From Flavobacterium sp. BFFFF1 (GTDB taxonomy: Bacteria; Bacteroidota; Bacteroidia; Flavobacteriales; Flavobacteriaceae): a stretch of DNA of 64,000 nucleotides. Shown in pieces: positions 22,692 to 32,101 of this stretch. Both the position numbers and the translations under genes were made by a program. The DNA lies in the NCBI RefSeq assembly GCF_002256285.1, contig NZ_NKJE01000008.1:62001-126000 (forward strand). Reading direction: 5' to 3'. A model generated the notes under the pieces. The model was not told where the DNA came from, did not search any database, and worked only from the letters and a program-made list of their open reading frames with translations. How positions within the stretch are numbered: position 1 is the first letter of the stretch; each line of letters begins with the position of its first letter.

Positions 22692-25178
22692 ATGAAAAAT
22701 ATCAATTTTGGAATTGACCTGGGTACGACCAATTCTGGTTTTGCCAAATACGAGAATGGAAAAGTCGTCATTTATAAAAATCCGGTCGGTTTCCGGGATA
22801 CGGTTCCGTCTGTGGTTTCTTTTCGAAAAGGCCGTATACAAATTGGCGAGAAAGCCCGCGAACATCTGGTATCAAACTCGGAAAGTGTATTCGCTTCTTT
22901 CAAACGAAAAATGGGCTCTGACGAAAGTTATTTCATAAAAGACACCGAAAACAACATCACCCCCATCGAGCTTTCTTCCATGGTACTGAAGGAACTCATC
23001 AATTTTGCTCAGGGCGAAAATCCAAAGTCCACGGTGATTACGATTCCCGCTTCGTTTGACACGATCCAGACCAATGCGACTAAAAAAGCCGGTTATCTCG
23101 CTGGTTTCGAAGAAGTTGTGCTATTGCAGGAACCCATCGCGGCATGCCTTGCTTATTCCAATGCGCAAAATCTGGAAATTTTGAATCCTGAAAAATGGCT
23201 GGTCTATGATTTTGGTGGCGGCACTTTCGACGTAGCGGTCGTATATATTGACGAGCGCGAGCTGAAAGTCATTGACCACAAAGGAAATAACTTTTTGGGT
23301 GGCGTCGATCTTGACAATTTGTTTGTAGAGAAAGTAATCTGTCCGAAAATTGAAGAAAGTGCCGGCGTCGAAAATCTTTGGCAAAAAATGATTGCCGGCG
23401 ACAACGCCGATTATAAAAAACTGTATTTCGAACTGCTGTTCAAAGCTGAAGAAGCAAAAAAAGAACTGTCTTTGAAAGACCATACGAGTATTGAAGTTGA
23501 TTCAGACAATCTTGATATCGTAGTTGACATCGACATCCTGAGGGCGGAATTTGAAGCCTCAATCGCCCCAAAATTTGAGGAATCTTTCCAGCTGACCGAA
23601 AACCTGCTGAAGGAAAACAACCTGCACTTTACCGATATCGAGAAAATCATCCTCGTGGGCGGAACCACTTATATTCCTTACATCCGCCAGGAACTTGCCT
23701 CGCGGAGTGGCATCAGCGTCGACACGTCGATCGATCCGACGACCGCCGTGATTGTGGGCGCCGCGTTTTATGCCGGTTCGAAACAATCGGAACTTGTCGA
23801 AAAAAGCGAAGCCGTCGTTGATCATTCCGCACAAAAGGAAATGGGGGTACAATTGGTCTTTGAACCCAATTCCAAGGATACCGAAGAACTTATCGCAGTA
23901 ATTATTTCAGATCCGTTTGAAGGTTTTTACAGGATCACGCGCGAAGACGGCGGTTTTGATACCGGCCTGATGAAAGCGGGCCAAAAGTTTACCGAATTTG
24001 TTCCATTGCTAACCAAAGCCACAAATCAATTTACCGTGAGTCTCTACGATACCCAGCAAAACCTGGTTTATTCCAACAATGCCGTCCGGATCACAAATGG
24101 TTTGTATAATGTGCAGGGCCAGCCACTTCCGAACGACATCTGCCTTGAACTGGATGAAGAACGCGGAAAGACTTACATGGAGCGCATTTTTAAGAAGAAC
24201 GAAATTCTTCCGTTAAAAAAAACGGTGTACAAACTCAGTTCCAAAAATATCCTGAAAAACTCCGATGAGAAATTGATTATTAATGTCGTGGAAGGAAATT
24301 CCGGCAGTATGGTGGGCAGTAACCAGACCATTGGATACATTGAGATTTCAGGTGAAAATTTCCCGCATGACCTGCTGAAAGGTATGGATATTGAATTGAA
24401 TTTTAAGATCTCGGAATCCCGCGACCTCAGCGTGAGTGTATACATCGGCTCTTTGGACCTTGAAATCAATGAAGTCTTCAATCCACACCAGCGAACCGTT
24501 ATTGTTGAAAAATTAATTTCGGAAATTAAGGATGCAATTGACGATATTAATAGTGAAATTGACTTCGAAGCGCCTGAGGAAAATTATGAATATCTAGCTA
24601 AATTAAAGCGTGTACAAGAACATTTAATTGTGTTATACGATGAAGCGATCGCCTGTCGCAACGACAATTCGACCGACAAAAAATACCAGCTTGAGGAAAT
24701 GAAGCGCATCCTTATCCAGGAATACGACGACATGGTGCGCCACAAACATGTGCTCCAGGAATTGATCGAATACAATGACACCAAAGCGTATTTTACGGAA
24801 TATCTTGAAAAAGCTTCTCCAAAACAGCGCGAGGAATTTGACAAAATCACCAAAAATGAAAAGGAAGTCCTTCAATCGAATAACAAATACCTGATCCGTA
24901 AAAAAAATCAGGAACTGGAAAGCCTTTTAGATGCCATTTATTACAACCAAAGCGAATCCATTGTAAACACTTATTACTTCTACATGACAAAAGATGAAGG
25001 TGAATACAAGGACGTGGCAAAATTTCGCCAGTTGTGTTCGCTCGGTGAAAAAGCGCTGGAAAAAACGAGCTATGTCGAATTGCGGGCCATTTACACGCAA
25101 ATGTACCACCTGCTGAAGGTGAAACCGGCACGGCGCGACGATTTCAACACCTTTGACGGCAATTTGGGTTTAAAATAA
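22692..25178 (+). CDS. Hsp70-family protein with diverged C-terminal half
   Basis: 828 residues. The N-terminal actin-like ATPase is intact: phosphate-1 NFGIDLGTTNSGFAKYENG (near 4-22), phosphate-2 LVYDFGGGTFDVAVVYID (near 171-188), and the adenosine motif IILVGGTTYIPYIRQEL (near 319-335). After residue 380 similarity to DnaK fades: a beta-rich segment to about 590 (VSVYIGSLDLEINEVFNPHQ), then a long helical, charged part (600-828) that may be coiled coil. No EEVD tail. The chaperone DnaK normally has 600-640 residues, so this is a specialised relative. A mini-GrpE-like gene precedes it, and no J-protein gene is adjacent. The stop abuts dprA, which converges with no gap. Confidence 0.85.
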   Translation: MKNINFGIDLGTTNSGFAKYENGKVVIYKNPVGFRDTVPSVVSFRKGRIQIGEKAREHLVSNSESVFASFKRKMGSDESYFIKDTENNITPIELSSMVLKELINFAQGENPKSTVITIPASFDTIQTNATKKAGYLAGFEEVVLLQEPIAACLAYSNAQNLEILNPEKWLVYDFGGGTFDVAVVYIDERELKVIDHKGNNFLGGVDLDNLFVEKVICPKIEESAGVENLWQKMIAGDNADYKKLYFELLFKAEEAKKELSLKDHTSIEVDSDNLDIVVDIDILRAEFEASIAPKFEESFQLTENLLKENNLHFTDIEKIILVGGTTYIPYIRQELASRSGISVDTSIDPTTAVIVGAAFYAGSKQSELVEKSEAVVDHSAQKEMGVQLVFEPNSKDTEELIAVIISDPFEGFYRITREDGGFDTGLMKAGQKFTEFVPLLTKATNQFTVSLYDTQQNLVYSNNAVRITNGLYNVQGQPLPNDICLELDEERGKTYMERIFKKNEILPLKKTVYKLSSKNILKNSDEKLIINVVEGNSGSMVGSNQTIGYIEISGENFPHDLLKGMDIELNFKISESRDLSVSVYIGSLDLEINEVFNPHQRTVIVEKLISEIKDAIDDINSEIDFEAPEENYEYLAKLKRVQEHLIVLYDEAIACRNDNSTDKKYQLEEMKRILIQEYDDMVRHKHVLQELIEYNDTKAYFTEYLEKASPKQREEFDKITKNEKEVLQSNNKYLIRKKNQELESLLDAIYYNQSESIVNTYYFYMTKDEGEYKDVAKFRQLCSLGEKALEKTSYVELRAIYTQMYHLLKVKPARRDDFNTFDGNLGLK

Positions 25179-26279
25179 TCAGATCGCCTCAAACAGCTTT
25201 CCCGGAAGCGGCCTGATGACGCCTTTGAGTTCCATATTAAATAAGATTCCTGACATTTTGTAGACTGGCAAACGGCACTCCAGCGCAATAATATCAAGCA
25301 ACTCCCTTCCATTGCTATGAAGAAAATCATAAACGGATTGTTCTTCGCTATCCAACGATACGAACAATTGTTTCTGTACCGGCTTCACAGGTTGCTGTAA
25401 ATCCCAGTTCATCATGTAAATTAAATCTGCGGCGCTCGTAAGCATTTGTGCCTTTTGGGTTTTGATCAGGTTATTGCAACCCTGGCTGTACTTGTCAGTC
25501 GTCCGACCAGGCACTGCAAAAACGTCGCGGCTGTAATCATTTGCTACAGCTGCGGTCACCAGAGAACCGCCTTTCTCAGCCGATTCAATGACAATGGTAG
25601 CGTCGGAAATGCCTGCCACAATGCGATTTCTTTGAAGGAAATTTTCCCGGATGGGGTTACTGGAACTCCAGAATTCTGTCATAAAACCGCCGTTCTCCAA
25701 AACCTTTGAAATGTAACGTTTATGCTGTTTCGGGTAAATCTGGTTTAATCCATGAGCCACCACGGCAACCGTCTGCAAGTTGTTTTCAAGCGCCGCCAAA
25801 TGGGCTGTAATATCAACACCGTACGCAAAACCGCTGATGATAACCGGTTCCAATGGGGCTATTTCAGAAACCAATTCCCTGCAGAAATCACGTCCGTAAG
25901 CGGTAATTTCCCGTGTCCCGACAATACTGATCAGTTTCCTGTCCTTTAGATTGATGTCCCCGGAAACAAAAAGGATCAGTGGCGCATCATAACAATGCCG
26001 CAATTTTTCAGGATAGCCGTCATCATAGAATGTTATCGCCCTAACCGCAGCATTTTCAATAAATGCCAATTCTTTTTCGGCTTTATCAAATGCGGTTTTG
26101 TCGTTTAGTTTCTGCATGGTAACGCTTCCAATCCCGTCGATTTTTTTGAGTTTTGGACGTTTTTCGGTAAAGATGGCCTCTGCACTTCCGAAGTGGGAAA
26201 TCAGTTTCCTGGCATTAACATCTCCGATGCCCTCCGTCTTTTGAAGGGCCAAAAGGTAAAATAATTCTGTATGGCGCAT
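25179..26279 (-). CDS. dprA: DNA-processing protein DprA
   Basis: 366 residues. DprA protects incoming single-stranded DNA and loads RecA during natural transformation. An N-terminal helix-hairpin-helix segment (TEGIGDVNARKLISHFGSAE) is followed by the Rossmann core: SIVGTREITAYGRDF, IISGFAYGVDITAH, VVAHGLNQIYPKQHKRY and IVIESAEKGGSLVTAA, then VFAVPGRTTDKYSQGCN. A C-terminal winged-helix-like region (about 300-366) completes it. It is convergent with the Hsp70-like gene and divergent from the HU/SPOR gene. Confidence 0.95.
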   Translation of the reverse strand: MRHTELFYLLALQKTEGIGDVNARKLISHFGSAEAIFTEKRPKLKKIDGIGSVTMQKLNDKTAFDKAEKELAFIENAAVRAITFYDDGYPEKLRHCYDAPLILFVSGDINLKDRKLISIVGTREITAYGRDFCRELVSEIAPLEPVIISGFAYGVDITAHLAALENNLQTVAVVAHGLNQIYPKQHKRYISKVLENGGFMTEFWSSSNPIRENFLQRNRIVAGISDATIVIESAEKGGSLVTAAVANDYSRDVFAVPGRTTDKYSQGCNNLIKTQKAQMLTSAADLIYMMNWDLQQPVKPVQKQLFVSLDSEEQSVYDFLHSNGRELLDIIALECRLPVYKMSGILFNMELKGVIRPLPGKLFEAI

Positions 26280-26346
26280 AATAAGTATTTGAGGCTCAAG
26301 ATATATATTTTCGCCGAAATTGTTAATAAAAATTGTTGATAAAATT

Positions 26347-26375
26347 TTGACACCACACCGTTATATTTAACTTTG
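26347..26375 (+). promoter_or_regulatory. Promoter of the HU/SPOR gene
   Basis: TTG at 26347-26349 and TAACTTTG at 26368-26375 are separated by 18 bases, an excellent Bacteroidota promoter. The ATG follows 5 bases after the -7 element, so the transcript would be close to leaderless. Confidence 0.7.
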
Positions 26376-26380
26376 TTCCT

Positions 26381-27310
26381 ATGAAGATTGAACATTATTT
26401 ATCACAGCTTTTATTCCGTTACCAATGTGTCACTGTCCCGGGATTCGGTGCTTTTCTCACTGAAATCCAGTCGGCGCAGGTCAATGATGGTACGCATGGC
26501 TTTAACCCGCCAAAAAAGTTGGTTTCCTTCAACGGCTATTTAAAAAATAACGATGGCCTCCTCGCCACGCACATATCACAGTCGGAACGAATTTCTTATG
26601 AATCAGCGGTCGATTTGATTCAAAAAGAAGTATCGCTCTGGCGCATCGCCCTTCAGAATAACCAATCGGTTTCGTTGACAAACATTGGAACGCTCGCGCT
26701 CAATTTTGAAGGCGGACTGGTTTTTGAAGCGAACAACCAAACCAATTACTTTACGGCTTCATTTGGTTTGTCATCTTTCGTATCTCCGGCCATTATCCGG
26801 CAGGCAGCTGTTGAATCGACCGTTGAAGATGAAAAACCGGTGATTGATCTGATGCCACAAAAGCAAAAGACAAATTACCTGAAATATGCGGCAATATTTG
26901 TGGTTGGACTGGGTACTGCCGGTTTCTTTGGCAACAATTACTACCAACAGCAGATTACAGCGCAGACACAATTGGTCCAAACTGAAGTGCAAAAAGAGGT
27001 ACAGGGAAAAATCCAGGAAGCCACATTTGTGATCAGCAATCCGTTGCCCGATGTAACGTTGACTGTGAAACAGCCTAAAATGCCTTACCATATCGTGGCA
27101 GGTGCTTTCAGGAATGAAGAGAATGCGCAGAAAATTTATGATAAACTTGTCGGGCTCGGTTATAAGGCGCGGCGTATGGAGAAAAATCGCTTCGGGCTTT
27201 TCCCGGTGCTTTTCGGAAGTTATACCACTTATGGCGAAGCGCAATCCGCTCTGACTGAAATCCACAAGACGCAAAACCCCGATGCCTGGCTCTTGGTCAG
27301 GAAATTTTAA
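26381..27310 (+). CDS. HU-CCDC81/SPOR-domain membrane protein
   Basis: 309 residues. The N-terminal 120 residues (EHYLSQLLFRYQCVTVPGFG, then FNPPKKLVSFNGYL) match the bacterial CCDC81-type HU-fold domains. A membrane helix (YLKYAAIFVVGLGTAGFF) lies near 167-184. A Gln-rich helix follows. The C-terminal 80 residues (PYHIVAGAFRNEENAQKIYD to AWLLVRKF) form a SPOR domain, which binds denuded peptidoglycan at division sites. The order predicts a cytoplasmic HU-like head, one membrane pass and a periplasmic SPOR. This architecture is typical of Bacteroidota and suggests a link between nucleoid-like binding and the division septum; that is inference. Confidence 0.88.
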   Translation: MKIEHYLSQLLFRYQCVTVPGFGAFLTEIQSAQVNDGTHGFNPPKKLVSFNGYLKNNDGLLATHISQSERISYESAVDLIQKEVSLWRIALQNNQSVSLTNIGTLALNFEGGLVFEANNQTNYFTASFGLSSFVSPAIIRQAAVESTVEDEKPVIDLMPQKQKTNYLKYAAIFVVGLGTAGFFGNNYYQQQITAQTQLVQTEVQKEVQGKIQEATFVISNPLPDVTLTVKQPKMPYHIVAGAFRNEENAQKIYDKLVGLGYKARRMEKNRFGLFPVLFGSYTTYGEAQSALTEIHKTQNPDAWLLVRKF

Positions 27311-27315
27311 AAATA

Positions 27316-27341
27316 TAATCCCGTAAATGCGGGATTTTTTT
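27316..27341 (+). terminator. Terminator of the HU/SPOR gene
   Basis: AATCCCG and CGGGATT pair around TAAATG, followed by seven T residues. Confidence 0.85.
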
Positions 27342-27355
27342 ATGGCTGTAAGTAT

Positions 27356-27363
27356 TATCTTTG
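27356..27363 (+). promoter_or_regulatory. -7 promoter element of the thioesterase gene
   Basis: TATCTTTG matches TAnnTTTG and lies 11 bases before the ATG at 27375. It shows that the upstream in-frame extension is not translated. Confidence 0.6.
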
Positions 27364-27374
27364 CGAAAAAAATT

Positions 27375-27884
27375 ATGCAGCCCAAACATCCCTCAGAATC
27401 GCTTACGATTTTAACCGACTTAGTGTTGCCAAGCGAAACCAATCCGCTGAATAATCTTTTCGGTGGCGAATTGCTGGCGCGTATGGACCGAGCGGCAAGT
27501 ATCGCGGCGCGAAGGCATTCCAGAAGAATTACGGTTACGGCTTCCGTCAATCACGTGGCGTTCAACCGCAGTATTCCATTAGGAAGTGTGGTTACGATCG
27601 AGGCGAAAATATCCCGCAGCTTCAAGAGCTCGATGGAAATCTTCCTCGATGTCTGGATTGAGGACCGCGAATCTGGTATCAAGACCAAAGCAAACGAAGC
27701 CATTTATACATTTGTTGCCGTCGATGAAACGGGACGCCCGGTGGAAGTGCCGCCTGTAATTCCGGAGACTGATCTGGAGCAGGAACGGTTTGATGCCGCT
27801 TTACGACGCAAACAGCTGAGCCTGGTGTTGGCAGGAAAAATGAAACCCTCGGAAGCGACTGAGTTGAGGGCGCTTTTTATATAA
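27375..27884 (+). CDS. Acyl-CoA thioesterase (hotdog fold)
   Basis: 169 residues from the ATG at 27375 (MQPKHPSESLTIL). It hydrolyses acyl-CoA to free acid and CoA. The hotdog active-site segment NPLNNLFGGELLARMDRAAS (near 18-37) shows Asn, Gly-Gly and the central Asp. VTASVNHVAFNRSIPLGSVV is the next conserved strand. A 16-codon upstream extension overlaps the promoter and is rejected. Monocistronic, convergent with the next gene. Confidence 0.88.
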   Translation: MQPKHPSESLTILTDLVLPSETNPLNNLFGGELLARMDRAASIAARRHSRRITVTASVNHVAFNRSIPLGSVVTIEAKISRSFKSSMEIFLDVWIEDRESGIKTKANEAIYTFVAVDETGRPVEVPPVIPETDLEQERFDAALRRKQLSLVLAGKMKPSEATELRALFI

Positions 27885-27916
27885 AAAGCCAAAGCACATT
27901 TTCCGGTGTTTTTTGA

Positions 27917-29629
27917 TTATAAGGTGACTTTGAGCAATTGTTTCTTTTTACCGCGTCTGCCCAAAAAGAAGCAATTATTTCCGGTGAAACTTCCTTTTGC
28001 CACCATAAAAGGAACTTCATTTAGTTCATCATCCAAAATTTCCTGAAAATCAAAATTTCCGTTTTTATCAATCCTTATGACATTGAGGTTTGATTTGTTT
28101 TTTCGCACTTGCTTGAACTGTATCCTCTCGTTACTCAATTTTTTTACTTTTTCCGCGGCGTTAATAAAAAAATAGACTTCATCGTTATAAACCGCAGAAG
28201 TATAAGAAAGAAATGCGGTGTCACCCTTTTCAGACTGCCGCTTATTAATATTGCGCGCCCATACCATTTCGCCATCACGATTTATTTTAACACTGACAAT
28301 ATCATCAAAATTATAATCGCTGTTGATGTTAGTGAAATTATCGTTTGGGTTATTATTGGTGTAATGTGAAGACGAGTACCCCATCAAGGTTGGCCAGGTA
28401 TCGCGGTAAATTTCTTCGGCATTCAGTATTATCGCGTTGTCATTTGACACCAGTACATCTTTGATTAATAGAAACTTTAATTCTTCGCCTGCCTGTCCTC
28501 CATATTTATCTGAAATAAATTGTTGGCTAAATGGACTGTATTTTGATTTCAGGAGCGTTGTATTTATCGGGTCGAATTCAAAAAATGCGACACCTTTGTA
28601 CCTATTGTCGTTCAAGTCGGAATAAAAACCCATGCCGTATAGCTTTTCGCCAATTACAACGATCTTCAGGTAACCGGAAAAATGTTCTGCGGGATCAATT
28701 TCTGTCACCAGTTCAGTATCAGCGCTGACTTTCGTTAGTTCAAAGACATATTTACCGCCTTCGCTCTTCTTTTTTGCGGTCTTTGAAAAATATTTACTCA
28801 TGAGGAAAATGGAATTCCCATCTTCAGAAATATTGATGTTTTGAAAGAAGTATTTGCGTTTGTTTGTCTCCTTGGTGAGCACCCGTTCGAATTTTTGATT
28901 CAAATCCGCATCGAAAAGAAACACTTTGACTGCCTCAGTTTTCATTCCATCGAGGTCAATCACAATCGAAAAGGCATTCCGCGACTTGTTGGCCAGGACT
29001 GCAATACCGGATCCTTTATTATTTCCTTCTGAAGGCATTCCCGCATTATCCTCATCAAAGAATGGAAATCCCATTTTCTTTGTCCGACTGGCTACAAAAA
29101 AGCCTTCATCGTAATTGGGGAAAATCCGACGATCGATCGCCGACGACAATTCCTTCAACGAAAAGGAGCCAAAATCATTGGCTTCCTCCCGTGTCAATTC
29201 AAATAAAATTTTTTTAGTGATCTTAAAATCTGAGATGTCAAGAGTATTTGCCAAACAGACATATGATTTCTTTTTTAAGTCATAAAAAAACTCAATAATT
29301 TGAAACCGGTTTTTCATCAAAAATGTCCCGATAACAGTAGCGTCTTTTTCGGATACAGGGTGTTTTATTGGAATTTGGGCGGTTTTAAGCAGTTCTAAAT
29401 TTTCGTTGTAATGCTCCACATAGTAACCATCCGCGCCCGAAAATACCGGGCCTTTATAACTGCGTACCAGCCAAAACCCTCCGGTTCCGTCCCCTTCAGT
29501 GAATCTTATGTTTGACTCTTTATATTCATCCTCAAAAATTTCACTTTTCTGGATCTGAAAGGGTATTTGTTGTGCCAGCATTGTCAAGCCGGACAATATT
29601 ACTGCTGCAACAACAAAAAACTTTCTCAT
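27917..29629 (-). CDS. Secreted conserved protein of unknown function
   Basis: 570 residues with a Sec signal peptide (MRKFFVVAAVILSGLTMLAQ). The mature protein is beta-rich and contains repeated acidic/aromatic segments such as GDGTGGFWLVRSYKGPVFSG and NISEDGNSIFLMSKYFSKTA, which resemble the blade strands of beta-propeller-like proteins; that reading is tentative. No cysteine-based or catalytic motif is seen and no type IX signal is present. It follows the enoyl-CoA hydratase gene on the same strand after 15 bases, but the functions appear unrelated. Confidence 0.7.
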   Translation of the reverse strand: MRKFFVVAAVILSGLTMLAQQIPFQIQKSEIFEDEYKESNIRFTEGDGTGGFWLVRSYKGPVFSGADGYYVEHYNENLELLKTAQIPIKHPVSEKDATVIGTFLMKNRFQIIEFFYDLKKKSYVCLANTLDISDFKITKKILFELTREEANDFGSFSLKELSSAIDRRIFPNYDEGFFVASRTKKMGFPFFDEDNAGMPSEGNNKGSGIAVLANKSRNAFSIVIDLDGMKTEAVKVFLFDADLNQKFERVLTKETNKRKYFFQNINISEDGNSIFLMSKYFSKTAKKKSEGGKYVFELTKVSADTELVTEIDPAEHFSGYLKIVVIGEKLYGMGFYSDLNDNRYKGVAFFEFDPINTTLLKSKYSPFSQQFISDKYGGQAGEELKFLLIKDVLVSNDNAIILNAEEIYRDTWPTLMGYSSSHYTNNNPNDNFTNINSDYNFDDIVSVKINRDGEMVWARNINKRQSEKGDTAFLSYTSAVYNDEVYFFINAAEKVKKLSNERIQFKQVRKNKSNLNVIRIDKNGNFDFQEILDDELNEVPFMVAKGSFTGNNCFFLGRRGKKKQLLKVTL

Positions 29630-29644
29630 TCGTATAATGATAAA

Positions 29645-30436
29645 TTATTTCCCCGTAAAATCCGCTTTCCTTTTCTCAAGAAATGCCGTCGTCCCTTCTT
29701 TGAAATCTTCCGTCCCAAAGCATTTCCCAAACGCTTTGATTTCAGTCTTAAAGCCGTCCATGCCTTCTTTGTAGCTTGCATTGACTGCTTTAATCGCCTG
29801 TCCAATTGCCATCGGAGAATTTCGCAATATTTTTTGGGCGATTCCCGTCGTAAATGAAATCAATTCGGCCTGCGGCACCACATAATTCACCAAGCCACAA
29901 GACTTTGCCTCATCAGCATTAATCATTCCGGCGGTCATGATCATTTCCATGGCCTTCCCTTTCCCGATAAGCTGCGGGAGGCGCTGTGTTCCTCCATATC
30001 CGGGAATAACCCCTAGTGATACTTCAGGCAGGCCCATCTTCGCATTGTCCGAGGCAATCCTGAAATGGCATGCCATCGCAAGTTCTAAACCACCGCCCAA
30101 TGCAAAACCGTTGACGGCAGCAATAACCGGTGTACGCAGATTCTCTACAAAATCAAAAAGGATTTCCTGCCCATGTGCGGCAAGCTGTGCACCTTCTTCA
30201 ATTGAAAAGGATGCAAATTCAGAAATATCCGCACCGGCAACGAATGCCTTTTCGCCTGAACCGGTAAGCAAAATCGCTTTTAAGGATGGGTTTTGCTCAG
30301 CATTCCTGAAGGCATCATGCAGTTCTTGTATCGTTTGTTTGTTTAATGCATTTAACTTATCAGGCCTGTTTATTGTGATTAAGGCAATCCCTTCAGGGAG
30401 ATTTTCGGTGGTAACCAATATGTTTTCGTAGCTCAT
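29645..30436 (-). CDS. Enoyl-CoA hydratase/isomerase family protein
   Basis: 263 residues, crotonase fold. The oxyanion-hole segments are AFVAGADISEFA (near 66-77) and NGFALGGGLELAMAC (near 111-125). The two catalytic Glu residues lie in GGGLELAM and in GLPEVSLGVIPGYGGTQRL. Keeping both Glu residues suggests a true hydratase acting in beta-oxidation or branched-chain amino acid breakdown. It lies 40 bases downstream of hemJ's end in the same direction. Confidence 0.92.
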   Translation of the reverse strand: MSYENILVTTENLPEGIALITINRPDKLNALNKQTIQELHDAFRNAEQNPSLKAILLTGSGEKAFVAGADISEFASFSIEEGAQLAAHGQEILFDFVENLRTPVIAAVNGFALGGGLELAMACHFRIASDNAKMGLPEVSLGVIPGYGGTQRLPQLIGKGKAMEMIMTAGMINADEAKSCGLVNYVVPQAELISFTTGIAQKILRNSPMAIGQAIKAVNASYKEGMDGFKTEIKAFGKCFGTEDFKEGTTAFLEKRKADFTGK

Positions 30437-30477
30437 GGATCGATTTTAATGTGTTTTAATTTTTCAAATGTATCAAA

Positions 30478-31038
30478 TTATTTGCCGGAATTCGCATCAT
30501 TCCGCTCCCGAATCCGCTTATAAAACCGGAATCCGAGCATGATCAAAATGGAGAATAACAGTATTCCCAGCACGCCATAAATCCAATTGATGGCATCTTT
30601 TACAACAATCAGGAATACCACTGCAAAAAGGATAATCGTAGCCCCTTCATTCCAAAGCCGCATAAAGTTTGAGGTAAATTTTATCTCATTACGCTGCAAT
30701 TGCTTGTAAATCTGGTGGCATTTCGCATGGTATAAAAAAAGCAGGAATACAAACCCTAATTTAACGTGCATATACGGAAGCTCCAAAAATACCGGACGGA
30801 TGTAAAGGAGCGTCAATGCAAAAATTGTTGCCAGTACCGCCGACGGCCAGGTAATAATGTACCAAAGCCTGTAAGTCATGATCTTGTATTGCTGTTGCAG
30901 AATTTCTTTGTCCGGGGAAGGTTTTTTTGCCGCTTCAATCTGGTAAACGAAAAGCCTGACAATGTAAAACAATCCCGCGAACCAGGTGATAACAAAAATC
31001 AAATGCAGCGATTTTAAATAATCGAAATACTTTTCCAT
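30478..31038 (-). CDS. hemJ: Protoporphyrinogen IX oxidase HemJ
   Basis: 186 residues, a four-helix integral membrane protein that oxidises protoporphyrinogen IX to protoporphyrin IX. The conserved His is in YLKSLHLIFVITWFAGLFYI (His12 region) and the conserved Lys in MHVKLGFVFLLFLYHAKCH. Four to five hydrophobic helices are visible. It is adjacent to hemH on the same strand (36-base gap), so the last two haem steps are encoded together. Length is slightly above the alphaproteobacterial form and normal for Bacteroidota. Confidence 0.88.
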   Translation of the reverse strand: MEKYFDYLKSLHLIFVITWFAGLFYIVRLFVYQIEAAKKPSPDKEILQQQYKIMTYRLWYIITWPSAVLATIFALTLLYIRPVFLELPYMHVKLGFVFLLFLYHAKCHQIYKQLQRNEIKFTSNFMRLWNEGATIILFAVVFLIVVKDAINWIYGVLGILLFSILIMLGFRFYKRIRERNDANSGK

Positions 31039-31074
31039 AATTGTTTCATTCGGATAACCGTTTCTATCTATGAA

Positions 31075-32091
31075 TTATGATTTGGCCCAGTTGTTAATCC
31101 AGCCTGCCATTGTCCCACACCAGTTGTCATCATCATTGAGACAGGGGATTGCAACAAATTCTTCCCCACCGTTCTCCTTAAACTCGTGGTTGGCTTCCAT
31201 GGCAATTTCCTCGAGTGTTTCCAGGCAATCTGCGACAAAAGCAGGCGTAACGACTGCAAGCTTCTTTATCCCTTTTGCGGGCATCTTATTGACCTCGACA
31301 TCCGTATACGGCTCCAGCCATTTGTCGCCGGCCAATCGCGATTGGAACGTCTGGCTATATTTATCTTCCGAAATTCCCAGATACGCAACGACCTGCCGCG
31401 TTGTTTCATAACATTGATGGCGGTAGCAGAATTCGTGCGCCGGAGAAGGCGTGACACAACATTTATTGTCGATTTTACAATGTGATTTCGTTACATCGGT
31501 TTTGCGGATGTGGCGTTCCGGAATCCCGTGATAAGAAAACAACAAATGGTCATATTCAAAGTTCCCAAGGTGTTTTTTAATCGATTCGGCGAGATTTTTT
31601 ATGTACTCCGGTTTATTATAAAATGCAGGGATATTGGTAAACTTCATCTCGGGAAAGTGCTTTTTCCGAAGTTCTTCTGCCAACACAAATATGGTTACAG
31701 TCGACGCCATGGCATGCTGCGGGTACAGCGGAAACAACATGACTTCCGTCACGCCTTTGTCATGCAACTTCTGTAGTCCGGATAAGATACTCGGTTTGCC
31801 ATATCTCATGGCGAGTTCCATAGGGATGTCAACCTGCTTTTCGACTTTAGCAAACATCCTTTTGGATAAAACAATCAGCGGAGAACCTTCGTCCCACCAT
31901 ATCTTTTTATATGCTGACGCTGATTTCTCCGGTCTTTTCCTCAGGATAATGCCTCGAACGAGCAATGCACGCAGTAAAAATGGTACGTCAATGACGTATT
32001 TGTCCATTAGGAATTCATCGAGATATGGCTTTACGTCTTTTGCATCCGGACTTTCGGGAGAGCCCAGATTTACTAATAATGCTCCTTTCAT
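31075..32091 (-). CDS. hemH: Ferrochelatase
   Basis: 338 residues. It inserts Fe2+ into protoporphyrin IX. LLVNLGSPESPDAKDVKPYL starts the protein, and LLFSYHGIPERHI (near 184-196) holds the metal-binding His. The C-terminal active-site Glu lies in the LETLEEIAME segment. Between residues 205 and 235 there is a Cys-rich insertion (KSHCKIDNKCCVTPSP, EFCYRHQCYETTRQ) with five cysteines, which could bind metal; such an insertion is usual in this phylum. An AraC-type regulator gene lies just upstream (10-base gap), and hemJ follows. Confidence 0.94.
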   Translation of the reverse strand: MKGALLVNLGSPESPDAKDVKPYLDEFLMDKYVIDVPFLLRALLVRGIILRKRPEKSASAYKKIWWDEGSPLIVLSKRMFAKVEKQVDIPMELAMRYGKPSILSGLQKLHDKGVTEVMLFPLYPQHAMASTVTIFVLAEELRKKHFPEMKFTNIPAFYNKPEYIKNLAESIKKHLGNFEYDHLLFSYHGIPERHIRKTDVTKSHCKIDNKCCVTPSPAHEFCYRHQCYETTRQVVAYLGISEDKYSQTFQSRLAGDKWLEPYTDVEVNKMPAKGIKKLAVVTPAFVADCLETLEEIAMEANHEFKENGGEEFVAIPCLNDDDNWCGTMAGWINNWAKS

Positions 32092-32101
32092 TTATTTATT
32101 T

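Noticed and set aside
26771..27550. A 259-codon antisense frame across the HU/SPOR and thioesterase genes
   Set aside because: It spans a terminator and a promoter of two well-supported genes and resembles no protein family.
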